Shown: positions 44,299 through 53,735 of the stretch, piece by piece
Layout of the letters: every line of letters starts with the position of its first letter
Numbering within the stretch: the stretch's first letter is position 1
DNA from: Alphaproteobacteria bacterium
GTDB lineage: Bacteria; Pseudomonadota; Alphaproteobacteria; Micropepsales; Micropepsaceae
DNA length: 64,000 nt
NCBI GenBank assembly: GCA_003139615.1
Contig: PLJH01000129.1
Coordinates: 1 to 64,000 of the forward strand
Direction of reading: 5' to 3'
The notes under the pieces: generated by a model
What the model was told of the DNA's origin: nothing
The model's database searches: none
The model's input: the letters and a program-made list of their open reading frames with translations, nothing else
Position numbers and translations under genes: made by a program

Positions 44299-45408
44299 AT
44301 GACGAGCAAACGCGCCGCCCTGAACGATACCGAACGCCGCGCGTGGCTCAGGCTTGCGCGCACGCAGAATGTTGGTCCGACAACATTTGCCGCGTTGCTC
44401 GCGCGCTTCGGTTCTGCGGCGGCGGCTCTCGCCGAAGTACCACGGCTCGCGCAGCGCGGCGGCGGCAATGGGCCGTTGCGCATTCCAAGCGATGCCGATA
44501 CGGGGCGCGAGCTCGATGCGCTGGAACGTCTCGGTGGCCGCCTGATCGCATGTTGCGAGCCCGATTTCCCGCAAGGTCTCGCGGCCCTCGATCCGCCGCC
44601 GCCTGTCATTTCCGTTTTGGGTCGCAGCGATCTTCTCAAATCCGAAATGATCGCGATCGTGGGCGCGCGCAATGCGTCGGCACTCGGACGCAAATTCGCG
44701 ACGCAGATCGCGACCGATCTCGGCCGCGCCGGCTTCGTCGTCGTGTCCGGCATGGCGCGCGGCATCGACACCGCCGCGCATGAAGGATCGCTACCGTCGG
44801 GAACCTGCGCGGCCGTGGCGGGCGGCGTCGACATTATCTATCCGCCGGAAAATGCCGGCCTCTACGAGCGCATGAAGGTCCAGGGATTGATCGTGTCGGA
44901 GATGCCGGTCGGCCTCTCGCCCCAGGCGCGCCATTTCCCACGGCGCAACCGCATCATCTCCGGTCTCGCGCGCGGGGTAGTGATCGTCGAGGCGGCCGAA
45001 GGTTCCGGCTCGCTGATCACCGCCAATTACGCGCTGGAACAGGGCCGTGAAGTGTTCGCTGTGCCCGGCTCGCCACTCGACCCGCGGGCCAAGGGCACCA
45101 ACCGCCTGATCCGGGAAGGTGCGACGCTGACGGAAAGCGCAGACGACGTGATTTCGGGGCTGCGCTCGCCGGCGGGCCACATGTTTCGCGAGCCGGACGC
45201 GACCCCCGAACCGTTCGGCACCGACGATGCGGACGCCGATCGCATCCGCCGGGAGATCGAGGAGCTTCTTGGCCCCTCGCCGGTCGAGATCGACGAGTTG
45301 GTCAGGCAATGCGGCGCATCCGTGCCGGCTGTCCTGATCGTGTTGCTGGAGCTCGAACTGGCCGGTCGCGTCCACCGCCATTCCGGCAACCGGGTGAGCT
45401 TGGGTTAG
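44299..45408 (+). CDS. dprA: DNA-processing protein DprA
   Basis: 369 residues. An N-terminal helical domain (RTQNVGPTTFAALLARFG) precedes the Rossmann core: IAIVGARNASALGRKFA, VVSGMARGIDTAAHEG, PRRNRIISGLARGVVIVEAAEGSGS and VPGSPLDPRAKGTNRLI. A C-terminal winged-helix (SPVEIDELVRQCGAS) follows. DprA loads RecA on incoming single strands in transformation. ATG 44299 is chosen because upstream in-frame codons fall in the repeat element. No strong Shine-Dalgarno is seen. Confidence 0.93.
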   Translation: MTSKRAALNDTERRAWLRLARTQNVGPTTFAALLARFGSAAAALAEVPRLAQRGGGNGPLRIPSDADTGRELDALERLGGRLIACCEPDFPQGLAALDPPPPVISVLGRSDLLKSEMIAIVGARNASALGRKFATQIATDLGRAGFVVVSGMARGIDTAAHEGSLPSGTCAAVAGGVDIIYPPENAGLYERMKVQGLIVSEMPVGLSPQARHFPRRNRIISGLARGVVIVEAAEGSGSLITANYALEQGREVFAVPGSPLDPRAKGTNRLIREGATLTESADDVISGLRSPAGHMFREPDATPEPFGTDDADADRIRREIEELLGPSPVEIDELVRQCGASVPAVLIVLLELELAGRVHRHSGNRVSLG

Positions 45409-45649
45409 GAGCGCCGCTTCGTCCCTCTGGTGGGGGCACTGTCTAATGTGTCGCCTCACGCTCTCCAGAACCGTCTCTCCATTACTGGTAGAAATTCCGT
45501 CATTTACCACCATATATACCAATCCGGCGGGTCCAAGTTGACAGAGGGGAGCACCCTCGACAGTGTCCGGCCGCATTCAGCCCCCCGAAAAGGGTCCGAA
45601 ACCCGCTCCGGCGGGCCGTCCGTAACGCAACCAAAGCGCAAAACCAGGC

Positions 45650-48310
45650 ATGAACGTTCTCGTCGTCGAGTCCCCCGGCAAGGTCAAAACGATCAACAAA
45701 TATCTGGGCTCGGACTACAAAGTCCTGGCCAGCTTCGGCCATGTCCGCGACCTCTCCCCCAGGGAAGGCTCGGTTAAGCCGGACGACGATTTTGCCATGA
45801 CCTGGGAAGTCGACGCCCGCGGCCAGCAGCGAATCAAGGATATCGCGGACGCGCTCAAGACAGCCGACAAGCTGATCCTGGCCACCGACCCGGACCGCGA
45901 GGGCGAGGCCATTTCCTGGCATGTGCTTGAAGTCCTCAAACAGAAAAAGGCGCTGGGCCACGCCCTTGTCGAACGGGTGGTCTTCAACGCGGTAACCAAA
46001 TCCGCCGTGATGGAGGCCATCGCCCATCCCCGCCAGATCAATGAGGAACTGGTCGACGCCTATCTCGCACGCCGTGCCCTCGATTATCTCGTCGGCTACA
46101 CGCTCTCGCCGGTTTTGTGGCGCAAGCTGCCGGGCGCACGCTCCGCAGGACGCGTGCAATCGGTGGCGTTGCGCCTCATCTGCGAGCGCGAAAACGAGAT
46201 CGAAGCGTTCAAGGCGCAGGAATATTGGACGATCGACGCCGACCTGCGCGCGCCGGGCGGAAATTTCGCAGCGCATCTCACCCATCTCGACGGCAAGAAG
46301 CTCGAAAAGCTTTCGCTGTCGAATGAGGCCGATGCCAAGCGCGCGGTCGAAGCCATCAATGCGCGGCAATTCAAGATCGGTTCGGTCGAGACAAAGCCTG
46401 CCAAGCGCAATCCCGCGCCGCCTTTCATCACGTCCACGCTGCAGCAGGAAGCCGCGCGCAAGCACGGTTTCAATGCCAAGCGCACGATGCAGATCGCACA
46501 GCATCTTTATGAAGGCGTCGATATCGGCGGCGAGACGGTCGGCTTGATCACCTATATGCGCACCGACGGCGTGCAGATGGCGAACGAGGCGATCGCGGAA
46601 GCGCGCAGCATGATCGGCAATCATTACGGCGCGAAATATGTGCCGGGAGCGCCGCGTATCTATACGAGCAAGGCGAAGAATGCGCAGGAAGCGCATGAAG
46701 CGATCCGGCCGACCAGCTTCTCACGCCGCCCGGAAGATATCGCCCGAGGTCTCGATCCCGACATGGCGAAGCTCTACGAGCTGATCTGGAAGCGCGCGGT
46801 GGCGAGCCAAATGGAAAGTGCGGAACTTGAGCGCACCACCATCGATGTGGTCTCACCCGACAACCAGGTGACCTTGCGCGCGACCGGCAGCGTGATCCTG
46901 TTCGATGGCTTCCTCACGCTTTACCAGGAAGGCAAGGACGACGAATCCGACGAAGACGGCGCGAAGCTGCCCAAGGTCGCGGTTGGCGAGCCGACGGCTG
47001 TCGAGAAGGTTACGCCGGCGCAGCATTTCACGGAGCCGCCGCCACGCTATTCGGAATCGAGCCTCGTGCGAAAGCTGGAAGAGCTCGGCATCGGCCGCCC
47101 TTCCACTTACGCGTCGATTCTCTCGACGCTGCGCGACCGCGCCTATGTGCGCATGGATCGCAACCGGTTCATCCCCGAGGAAAAAGGCCGGCTCGTCACC
47201 ACGTTCCTCGCAAGCTTTTTCGGCCGCTATGTCGAATACGGCTTCACCGCCGATCTCGAAGAGAAGCTCGACAAGGTTTCGGCGGGCGAGTTGAGCTGGA
47301 AGCAGTTGCTGCGCGATTTCTGGAAAGATTTTTCGGCCGCGATCGGCGAGACCAAGGATCTCAAGATCACGGACGTGATCAACGAGCTCGATGCGATTCT
47401 CGGGCCGCACATTTTCCCGCCCAATGCGGACGGTACGGACCCGCGCATATGCCCGAATTGCGGCGCAGGACGGCTGAGCCTCAAGCTCGGGCGGTTCGGC
47501 TCGTTTGTCGGCTGCTCGAATTATCCCGAGTGCCGCTATACCCGCCAGATCGGGCAGACCGCCGCCGAAGCGGGCGACGGCCAGCCGCGCGTGTTGGGCA
47601 ACGATCCCGAAACGGGCGAGCCCATCTCGCTGCGCAGCGGCCGCTTCGGTCCCTATGTGCAATTGGGGGAAGGCGAGAAACCCAAGCGCTCTTCCATTCC
47701 GAAAGGCACGAGCCTTTCCGATGTCGATTTCGAGCTGGCGCTCAAGCTGTTGGCGCTGCCGCGCGAAGTGGGCAAGCATCCCGAGACTGGAAATCCCATC
47801 GTGGCGAATTTCGGCCGCTTTGGACCTTACGTGAAGCATGACGGCGTGTATGCCTCGCTCGATTCCGAAGACGAAGTGTTCACCGTGGGCATCAATCGCG
47901 CCGTCACCGTGCTCGCCGAAAAGAAAGCGAAGGGTCGCGGGCCGCGCGGCGCGGAAGCGCTGAAGGAATTGGGCGCGCATCCGCAATCCGGCACGATGAT
48001 CAAGGTGATGAAGGGGCGCTATGGCCCTTACGTCTCCGACGGCGACGTTAACGCCACCTTGCCCCGCGAAATGGATCCGATGACGGTCACGCTCGATCAA
48101 GCGGTCGCGCTCATCGCAGAGCGCATCGCCAAGGGCGGCGGCAAGAGGCCGAAGAAGACGAAGGCTGGGGCAAAATCGAAAGCCAAGCCGAAGGCGGCGG
48201 CGAAGAAACCTGAGGGCGAGACTTCCACGGCCAAGGATGCCAAGCCGAAATCCAAACTCAAAGCCAAAGCAAAACCCAAGCGCAAACCTGCGCCGGTGGA
48301 CGGCGGGTGA
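45650..48310 (+). CDS. topA: DNA topoisomerase I
   Basis: 886 residues. The Toprim domain starts VLVVESPGKVKTINKYLG and contains ATDPDREGEAISWH. The catalytic Tyr is in GLITYMRTDG (Tyr302). One C4 zinc motif follows (CPNCGAGRLSLKLGRFGSFVGC, given as CPNCG and GCSNYPEC), then three GRFGPYV-type repeats and a Lys/Ala-rich C-terminal tail of about 50 residues that probably binds DNA. It relaxes negative supercoils. The 240-bp upstream gap contains TTGACA (45538-45543), a possible -35 box. Confidence 0.95.
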   Translation: MNVLVVESPGKVKTINKYLGSDYKVLASFGHVRDLSPREGSVKPDDDFAMTWEVDARGQQRIKDIADALKTADKLILATDPDREGEAISWHVLEVLKQKKALGHALVERVVFNAVTKSAVMEAIAHPRQINEELVDAYLARRALDYLVGYTLSPVLWRKLPGARSAGRVQSVALRLICERENEIEAFKAQEYWTIDADLRAPGGNFAAHLTHLDGKKLEKLSLSNEADAKRAVEAINARQFKIGSVETKPAKRNPAPPFITSTLQQEAARKHGFNAKRTMQIAQHLYEGVDIGGETVGLITYMRTDGVQMANEAIAEARSMIGNHYGAKYVPGAPRIYTSKAKNAQEAHEAIRPTSFSRRPEDIARGLDPDMAKLYELIWKRAVASQMESAELERTTIDVVSPDNQVTLRATGSVILFDGFLTLYQEGKDDESDEDGAKLPKVAVGEPTAVEKVTPAQHFTEPPPRYSESSLVRKLEELGIGRPSTYASILSTLRDRAYVRMDRNRFIPEEKGRLVTTFLASFFGRYVEYGFTADLEEKLDKVSAGELSWKQLLRDFWKDFSAAIGETKDLKITDVINELDAILGPHIFPPNADGTDPRICPNCGAGRLSLKLGRFGSFVGCSNYPECRYTRQIGQTAAEAGDGQPRVLGNDPETGEPISLRSGRFGPYVQLGEGEKPKRSSIPKGTSLSDVDFELALKLLALPREVGKHPETGNPIVANFGRFGPYVKHDGVYASLDSEDEVFTVGINRAVTVLAEKKAKGRGPRGAEALKELGAHPQSGTMIKVMKGRYGPYVSDGDVNATLPREMDPMTVTLDQAVALIAERIAKGGGKRPKKTKAGAKSKAKPKAAAKKPEGETSTAKDAKPKSKLKAKAKPKRKPAPVDGG

Positions 48311-48314
48311 CTCC

Positions 48315-50552
48315 TTGAACCGCAAGCGACCGTCGCCAGAACGTAAGTCGCTCGACAAAGCCCGAATCCTCGAAGCTTTGGCAACAGAACCGCATGCCAC
48401 CAAGCGCGACATCGCGCGCAAACTGGGCGTGAAGGGTTCCGACCGCATTGTCCTCAAGCGCATCCTGAAAGAACTGGAAGACGAAGGCGCGTTGAAACGC
48501 GGGCCGAAACACAGTTACGCGCCGCCGGGTGCGTTGCCGGAAGTGACCGTGCTGGAAATCACCGGCCAGGACCCGGACGGGGAATTGCTCGGGCGTCCGC
48601 AACATTGGGACAAGCCGGAAGCGCCGCCGCAGATCGTCGTGCTGCCGGGACGCGAAACCGATCCGGGACCGGCTCTCGGCCGCGGCGAAAGGGTGCTCGC
48701 GCGCCTCAGCGAAACGAAAGACGGCTACGAAGCCCGCATCATCAAGCGGCTCGGCGCCAGCGCGCACAAGGTGCTTGGCGTCTATCGCGTCACCGCGCAA
48801 CAAGGCCGCATCGAGCCCATCGACCGAAAATCGCGCACGGAATTTGTCGTCGAGGCGCGCGATCGCGGCGGCGCTCTGTCGAACGAACTCGTGCTGGCCG
48901 AACCGCTTTCGGGCCGCGCCTCGGGCTTTCCGCGCGCGCGCGTGGTGGAGCGTCTGGGCAGCATGGATGCGCCCCGCGCCGTCAGCCTGATCGCGATTCA
49001 CGCGCATGGCATTCCGACCGAATTTCCCAAGGAGGTGCTCGACGAAGCGGAACGCGCGACTTACGCCGACACCAAGGGACGAACGGACCTCCGAAAAATT
49101 CCGCTGGTCACGATCGATCCCGAAGACGCACGCGATCATGACGACGCGGTGTGGGCCGGACCTGACGACGATCCGTCAAACAAAGGCGGTCATATCGTGA
49201 TCGTCGCGATTGCCGACGTTGCCCACTATGTGAAGCCCGGTTCCGCGCTCGACCGTGAAGCGTTGAAGCGCGGCAACTCCGCCTATTTTCCCGACCGCGT
49301 CGTGCCGATGCTGCCGGAGCGGCTCTCCGCGGACCTGTGCTCGCTGGGCGAGAACGAGGACCGGCCGTGCCTGGCCGTGCGCTTGATCATCGACGCGCAA
49401 GGCAACAAGCGCCGCCACGAGTTCTTGCGCGCGACAATGCGGTCGGCCGCAAGCCTTACTTATGCGCAGGCGCAGCGCGCATTCGACGGTGAACCCGATA
49501 CCGCGCATCGCGACATTCACAGGCACGCGCTTGCGCCTTTGTGGGCTGCGTATAAATCGCTCGCAGCCGCACGCGACCGTCGCGAGCCGCTCGATCTCGA
49601 TCTGCCCGAACGCCGCGTCACCATCGGCGAGGACGGTAAGGTCAAATCCATCGCCTATCGCGACCGGCTGGAATCGATGCGTCTGATCGAAGAGATGATG
49701 ATCCAGGCCAATGTCGCCGCGGCCGAGAGCCTCGAAAAGGCGCGTCAGCCGCTTGTCTATCGCATTCACGAAGAACCGTCACAGGAGAAGCTCTTCTCGT
49801 TCTCGGATTACCTGCGCACGATCAATGTCCCCTTCGCCAAAGGCCAGGTGATCAAACCCGGCATTTTCAATCGCGTCCTGGCGCAGGTGAAGAGCGGGCC
49901 GCATGCCGAAGTGATGAACGATGTGGTGCTGCGCACGCAATCGCAGGCGGTCTACGCGCCGGACAATGTCGGACATTTCGGATTAAACCTTCAGAAATAC
50001 GCGCATTTCACTTCGCCCATCCGCCGCTATGCCGATTTGATCGCGCACCGCGCGCTGATCCGCGGTTTGAAGCTCGGCAGTGACGGCCTCAGCAATGACG
50101 AGATGGGACGGCTCGGTCAGATCGCCGAGCACATCTCGATGTGCGAGCGTCGCGCGATGGCGGCCGAACGGGACTCCACGGATCGCTATGTGGCGGCCTT
50201 CATGGCCGATCGTGTCGGCGCCGTTTTCGAGGCGAGGGTCACGGGTGTCACGCGTTTCGGTCTGTTCGTGCGGCTCAAGGAGACAGGCGCCGAAGGGCTG
50301 ATCCTTGCGCGCTCGCTCGGCACGGAATATTTCCGCCACGACGAGCGGCGCCACGCGCTCATCGGCGAACGTACGAAAACCGCCTATAGCCTCGGCGACC
50401 GCATGACGGTGCGGCTGCTGGAAGCGGCACCGCTCACGGGTGGATTGCGCTTCGAGCTGGTCGATACCGCAAAGGCAAGCCAGAGTAGTACGCCAAAACT
50501 ACATGTCGGCGGTGGCAAACGCCCCTCGCACAAGCCGCGGCGGTCGCGGTAG
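48315..50552 (+). CDS. rnr: ribonuclease R
   Basis: 745 residues. An N-terminal winged-helix segment (EPHATKRDIARKLGVKGSDR) is followed by cold-shock-like domains, the RNB exonuclease core and a C-terminal S1 domain (GAVFEARVTGVTRFGLFVRL). Active-site acidic residues lie in TIDPEDARDHDDAVWA. It degrades structured RNA 3' to 5' and works with tmRNA quality control. TTG 48315, 4 bp after topA, is the likely start because homology begins there; no ATG is near. The C-terminus is basic (KRPSHKPRRSR). Confidence 0.92.
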   Translation: MNRKRPSPERKSLDKARILEALATEPHATKRDIARKLGVKGSDRIVLKRILKELEDEGALKRGPKHSYAPPGALPEVTVLEITGQDPDGELLGRPQHWDKPEAPPQIVVLPGRETDPGPALGRGERVLARLSETKDGYEARIIKRLGASAHKVLGVYRVTAQQGRIEPIDRKSRTEFVVEARDRGGALSNELVLAEPLSGRASGFPRARVVERLGSMDAPRAVSLIAIHAHGIPTEFPKEVLDEAERATYADTKGRTDLRKIPLVTIDPEDARDHDDAVWAGPDDDPSNKGGHIVIVAIADVAHYVKPGSALDREALKRGNSAYFPDRVVPMLPERLSADLCSLGENEDRPCLAVRLIIDAQGNKRRHEFLRATMRSAASLTYAQAQRAFDGEPDTAHRDIHRHALAPLWAAYKSLAAARDRREPLDLDLPERRVTIGEDGKVKSIAYRDRLESMRLIEEMMIQANVAAAESLEKARQPLVYRIHEEPSQEKLFSFSDYLRTINVPFAKGQVIKPGIFNRVLAQVKSGPHAEVMNDVVLRTQSQAVYAPDNVGHFGLNLQKYAHFTSPIRRYADLIAHRALIRGLKLGSDGLSNDEMGRLGQIAEHISMCERRAMAAERDSTDRYVAAFMADRVGAVFEARVTGVTRFGLFVRLKETGAEGLILARSLGTEYFRHDERRHALIGERTKTAYSLGDRMTVRLLEAAPLTGGLRFELVDTAKASQSSTPKLHVGGGKRPSHKPRRSR

Positions 50553-50561
50553 GTTCGGCGC

Positions 50562-51272
50562 ATGACTCAATCGCTGTTCGATAAGGACGAAAAAATCGTC
50601 GCGGGTCCCGTGCTGCGTCCCAAGGATGCGGCGACGCTCATCATCGTGCGCCGCGAGAAAGACGGCCCACGGGTGCTGATGGGCCAGCGCCACTCCGGCA
50701 TGGCGTTCCAGCCCAACAAATTCGTGTTTCCCGGAGGACGCATCGATCCGGGCGACCAGCGCATCGCGGTTGGGGGCGACCTGCGCCCGGAGGTCCTCGC
50801 GAAAGCGTCTGTTGGCACCACGCCCTCACGCGCCCGCGGCCTTGCGCTGGCCGCCGTGCGCGAAACTTTCGAAGAGACTGGCGTGCTGCTGGGCGAGCGC
50901 GCAGCCGCCGTTCCGCGCACCCGCGCACCCGCGTGGGCGAAATTCTTTGCGCATGGCATCGTGCCGCGGCTCGATGCCTTCGATTTCGTCGCGCGCGCCG
51001 TCACGCCGCCGGGCCGCACACGCCGCTTCGATGCGCGCTTCTTCATGGTCGACGGCAGCACCATCGCACACACGCTCGACACGGCGCATACCGAAGAATT
51101 GCTGACACCCGCATGGCTCACGCTCGCGGAAGCGCGCGCACTTGACCTCATGAACATCACCCGCCGCGTGCTCGACGAGGTGGAAGCGCGCCTTGTCGAA
51201 GGCAATGACGCCACGCGCCCCATTCCCTATTTCCGCTTTACTCGCGGCAAATCCGGCCTGACCTATCTGTGA
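50562..51272 (+). CDS. NUDIX hydrolase
   Basis: 236 residues. The Nudix box is split in the usual way: FPGGRIDPGDQ, an insertion, then ALAAVRETFEETGVLLG with the REx2EExG core. The ~30-residue insertion between the halves is typical of the larger NUDT7/8/19-like group that acts on CoA derivatives or nucleotides. Substrate is not assigned. It starts 9 bp after rnr and overlaps the MFS gene through GTGA. Confidence 0.85.
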   Translation: MTQSLFDKDEKIVAGPVLRPKDAATLIIVRREKDGPRVLMGQRHSGMAFQPNKFVFPGGRIDPGDQRIAVGGDLRPEVLAKASVGTTPSRARGLALAAVRETFEETGVLLGERAAAVPRTRAPAWAKFFAHGIVPRLDAFDFVARAVTPPGRTRRFDARFFMVDGSTIAHTLDTAHTEELLTPAWLTLAEARALDLMNITRRVLDEVEARLVEGNDATRPIPYFRFTRGKSGLTYL

Positions 51273-52429
51273 GCCGGTCGCGCGAACATCAGGTGAGCCT
51301 GTTCGCGATCCTCACCACCTGCGTCGCCTATGGGCTCGGCATGGGCCTCACGCTGCCGTTGCTCGCGCTGATCCTTGAGCGCAAGGGCGTGCCGGGAAGC
51401 ATCAACGGTCTCAATCTCGCGACGGGCGGGTTCGCCGCGCTGGCTATCACGCCGTACATTCCGCGCATGATCGCGCGGTTCGGCGCGGCGCAATATCTCG
51501 CGGCGTCGCTCGCCGTCGCAGCCGGTGCGATGCTCGCGATCTATGAGGCGCCCAGCCTATGGGTGTGGTTTCCCATCCGCTTCGTGCTGTCGAGTGCGCT
51601 CAACGGCTTGTTCGTCGTCTCCGAGTTCTGGATCAACCGGCTTGCCGACGAATCCAACCGCGGCCGTTATGTCGCGATCTATTCGATCTGCATTGCGGGC
51701 AGCTTCGGCATCGGCCCGGGCGTGCTCAAGATCATCGGGACGCACGGCATCGCACCCTTCGCCGCCGGCTCGTGCCTGCTTCTGCTCGCGCTTATCCCGG
51801 TTCTCATCGCGCGCAAGACCGCCCCGCGCATCGAGGAAGGGCACACCTCGACGGTGTTTTCCATCATCCGTTCCGCGCCCGCAGCGCTGACGGCGTCCTT
51901 CGTCTTCGGCGCGATCGATGCTGGGTTGACCGGTCTCTTTCCGGTTTACGCCGTGCGCTCGGGATATACGGAAGCCAATGCCGCCCTCGCTGTGACTGCC
52001 ATCGCACTGGGAAGCATCGCGTTTCAATATCCCATCGGCTGGCTCGCCGATCACATGAACCGCAGGCATCTGCTCGCCATCTGCGCTTCGACCGGGATAT
52101 TCGGGACTGTGCTCACGCCTTTTGCGATCCATACACCCGTTTTGATGTATCTTCTGCTGTTCGTCTGGGGCGGATTGATCCTGGGTGTCTACAGTATCGG
52201 GCTGACCCTGATCGGCGAGCGCTTCAAAGGCGCGGAGCTTGCGAACGCGAACGCGGCCTTTATCCTCCTCTATTGCATGGGACTGCTGCTCGGTCCGACC
52301 GCGGAAGGCGTGGCGCTCGATGCCTGGAATCCGAACGGCCTTCTGGTGGTTCTCGGCGCGATCTGTGCGGGGTATGTGGTGTTTCTGATGACACAGCGGC
52401 GGGAACTCACTTCGCATCGTGAAAAATAA
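51269..52429 (+). CDS. MFS transporter, 386 aa (YcaD-like)
   Basis: Twelve hydrophobic segments in 386 residues, with FVLSSALNGLFVVSEFWINR and GWLADHMNRRHLLAI (the second-half loop motif) placing it in the major facilitator superfamily, near the YcaD/TetA-like group by the FWIN segment. Substrate unknown. GTG 51269 overlaps the NUDIX stop. Its last 23 bp overlap the 2OG oxygenase gene tail to tail. Confidence 0.85.
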   Translation: MSRSREHQVSLFAILTTCVAYGLGMGLTLPLLALILERKGVPGSINGLNLATGGFAALAITPYIPRMIARFGAAQYLAASLAVAAGAMLAIYEAPSLWVWFPIRFVLSSALNGLFVVSEFWINRLADESNRGRYVAIYSICIAGSFGIGPGVLKIIGTHGIAPFAAGSCLLLLALIPVLIARKTAPRIEEGHTSTVFSIIRSAPAALTASFVFGAIDAGLTGLFPVYAVRSGYTEANAALAVTAIALGSIAFQYPIGWLADHMNRRHLLAICASTGIFGTVLTPFAIHTPVLMYLLLFVWGGLILGVYSIGLTLIGERFKGAELANANAAFILLYCMGLLLGPTAEGVALDAWNPNGLLVVLGAICAGYVVFLMTQRRELTSHREK

Positions 52430-53111
52430 TTCCCAGCGTGTGCCGCCGGCCGGAGCGCAACCGGCTCACGCCGTGGCGCATGGTGACGCGGTAGACGCCG
52501 CGCGTGCCTTTGACCGGACGGTGATGCACGGGAAATACCACGCCCTCGCCTTGCGCGAGCGGCACGACCTCGACGCGCGACTGCATGCGCGGCCGCTGCT
52601 CTGTGAGGACGAATTCGCCGCCGGTGAAATCTTCGCCCGGTCGCGACAGCAGGATCCCGACCTGCAGCGGGAACACGAGCTCGCCATAGAGATCCTGATG
52701 CAGGCAATTATAATCGCCCGGGCCATATTGCAGCAGGAGCGGCGTCGGTCGCGTCTGGCCTGCTGCATGGCAACGCGCGAGATATTCGGCATGCGTTTCG
52801 GGAAAGCGCTCCGACTTTCCCATCGCTTCATTCCAGCCATTCGCGATGGCCGCGAGGCGCGGATAGAGCGCCTCACGAAGCTCGGCAACGATCTGGGGCA
52901 GCGGATAGGAGAAATATTTGTACTCGCCTCTACCATAGCCATGCCGCGCCATGACGACCTTGCTGCGAAACAACGCATCGTCGGCATAGGCGGCAGAAAG
53001 GGAGGCGCAGTCCTTCGGCGACAGCACCGGCCCGACCACGGCGCAGCCCAACGCGTCGATCTCCTCGCCGACTCGGTTCCAGTTCGCTGCTTCGGCTTTT
53101 CCGGCGCTCAT
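52407..53111 (-). CDS. 2-oxoglutarate/Fe(II)-dependent oxygenase
   Basis: 234 residues. The Fe(II) facial triad is visible: His and Asp in NCLHQDLYGELVFPLQVGIL, and the distal His with the 2OG-binding Arg/His in RSGRRHTLGIIFHD. The middle YLARCHAAGQTRPTPLLLQYG and GGEFVLTEQRPRMQSR are typical of a proteobacterial 2OG oxygenase family of unknown target. The start ATG 53111 is where family similarity begins; a longer frame continues to 53228. Cytosolic. The gene is divergent from rpmG. Confidence 0.82.
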   Translation of the reverse strand: MSAGKAEAANWNRVGEEIDALGCAVVGPVLSPKDCASLSAAYADDALFRSKVVMARHGYGRGEYKYFSYPLPQIVAELREALYPRLAAIANGWNEAMGKSERFPETHAEYLARCHAAGQTRPTPLLLQYGPGDYNCLHQDLYGELVFPLQVGILLSRPGEDFTGGEFVLTEQRPRMQSRVEVVPLAQGEGVVFPVHHRPVKGTRGVYRVTMRHGVSRLRSGRRHTLGIIFHDAK

Positions 53112-53249
53112 CAGGCTTTTTAACCCGGCGGCCTCGCGAATCTCAGCCCGATCCTTGCGAAGTTGGACATTGCGCGCCGGAGCGGCCAAATGGCTTCGGT
53201 CACGGTGAATGCGCCCGAATCCGTCCAAAAAGCCAGGATTCCTGCCCTT

Positions 53250-53278
53250 CTTGACTTCGCGGCCCGGCTGGCTAGTTT
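53250..53278 (+). promoter_or_regulatory. candidate sigma-70 promoter of rpmG
   Basis: CTTGAC (53250-53255) and TAGTTT (53273-53278) are separated by 17 bp, about 40 bp upstream of the rpmG start. The -35 box is near consensus and the -10 box is moderate. Placement directly before a highly expressed ribosomal gene supports it. Confidence 0.5.
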
Positions 53279-53315
53279 ACCGGCCCTTCGGTGAAATTCT
53301 TAAGGAGCGGCGCCC

Positions 53316-53483
53316 ATGGCGAAGCCCACTACGGCAAAAATCAGGCTCAACAGCTCGGGCGGCACGGGCTTCTTCTATGTTGCGAAGAAGAACACCCGCA
53401 CCATGACCGAGAAGTTCACGGTCAAGAAATACGATCCCGTCCTGCGCAAGCATGTCGAGTTCAAGGAAGGCAAGATCAAATAG
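53316..53483 (+). CDS. rpmG: 50S ribosomal protein L33
   Basis: 55 residues: starts [20 protein letters not shown], then YVAKKNTR and [19 protein letters not shown]. It lacks the CxxC pairs of zinc-binding L33, the normal state in alphaproteobacteria. A strong Shine-Dalgarno TAAGGAG (53301-53307) sits 8 nt upstream. It is a single-gene unit with its own promoter and a strong terminator. Confidence 0.96.
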   Translation: MAKPTTAKIRLNSSGGTGFFYVAKKNTRTMTEKFTVKKYDPVLRKHVEFKEGKIK

Positions 53484-53507
53484 GCCGGCCTTCCGGCCAA
53501 GAGTTCC

Positions 53508-53544
53508 AAACGCGCGTCACCGGAAAATCGGGGCGCGCGTTTTT
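53508..53544 (+). terminator. Rho-independent terminator of rpmG
   Basis: AAACGCGCG (53508-53516) pairs with CGCGCGTTT (53534-53542). The 17-nt loop contains a further CCG/CGG pair, and the T-run 53540-53544 ends it. A shorter hairpin GGCCGG-CCTT-CCGGCC (53483-53498) begins at the stop codon and may add to it. Confidence 0.75.
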
Positions 53545-53576
53545 AGTTGAAGCACCCCGTTAAAGGCAAATCCCAA

Positions 53577-53721
53577 ATTCCCACCGTGGCCGGGCGTGAC
53601 CCGGCCATCCAGCCGCCGCGCGTCCGCGCGGCGAGTGACTCTCCACGAACTCGTATCCAGGTAATTCAGCTCGCGGACGCTCGCCGGCTGGGTGGGCGGA
53701 TCAAGTCCGCCCATGGTGAAT
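53577..53721. repeat. palindromic MITE-like element, copy 2
   Basis: The arms begin ATTC and end GAAT. Inner hairpins are TGGCCGGG-CGTGA-CCCGGCCA (53587-53607) on the left and GGGCGGA-TCAAG-TCCGCCC (53694-53712) on the right, plus GCCGCGCG-TC-CGCGCGGC (53615-53632). CCAGCCG and CGTCCGCG occur in both arms in inverted order. The 5-bp loops (CGTGA / CTTGA) match copy 3. Confidence 0.7.
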
Positions 53722-53735
53722 GAGGGAGATCGCCC

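Noticed and set aside
46853-48463. 536-codon minus-strand open frame inside topA/rnr
   Set aside because: Arg/Leu-rich shadow with no motif; topA and rnr are certain on the plus strand.
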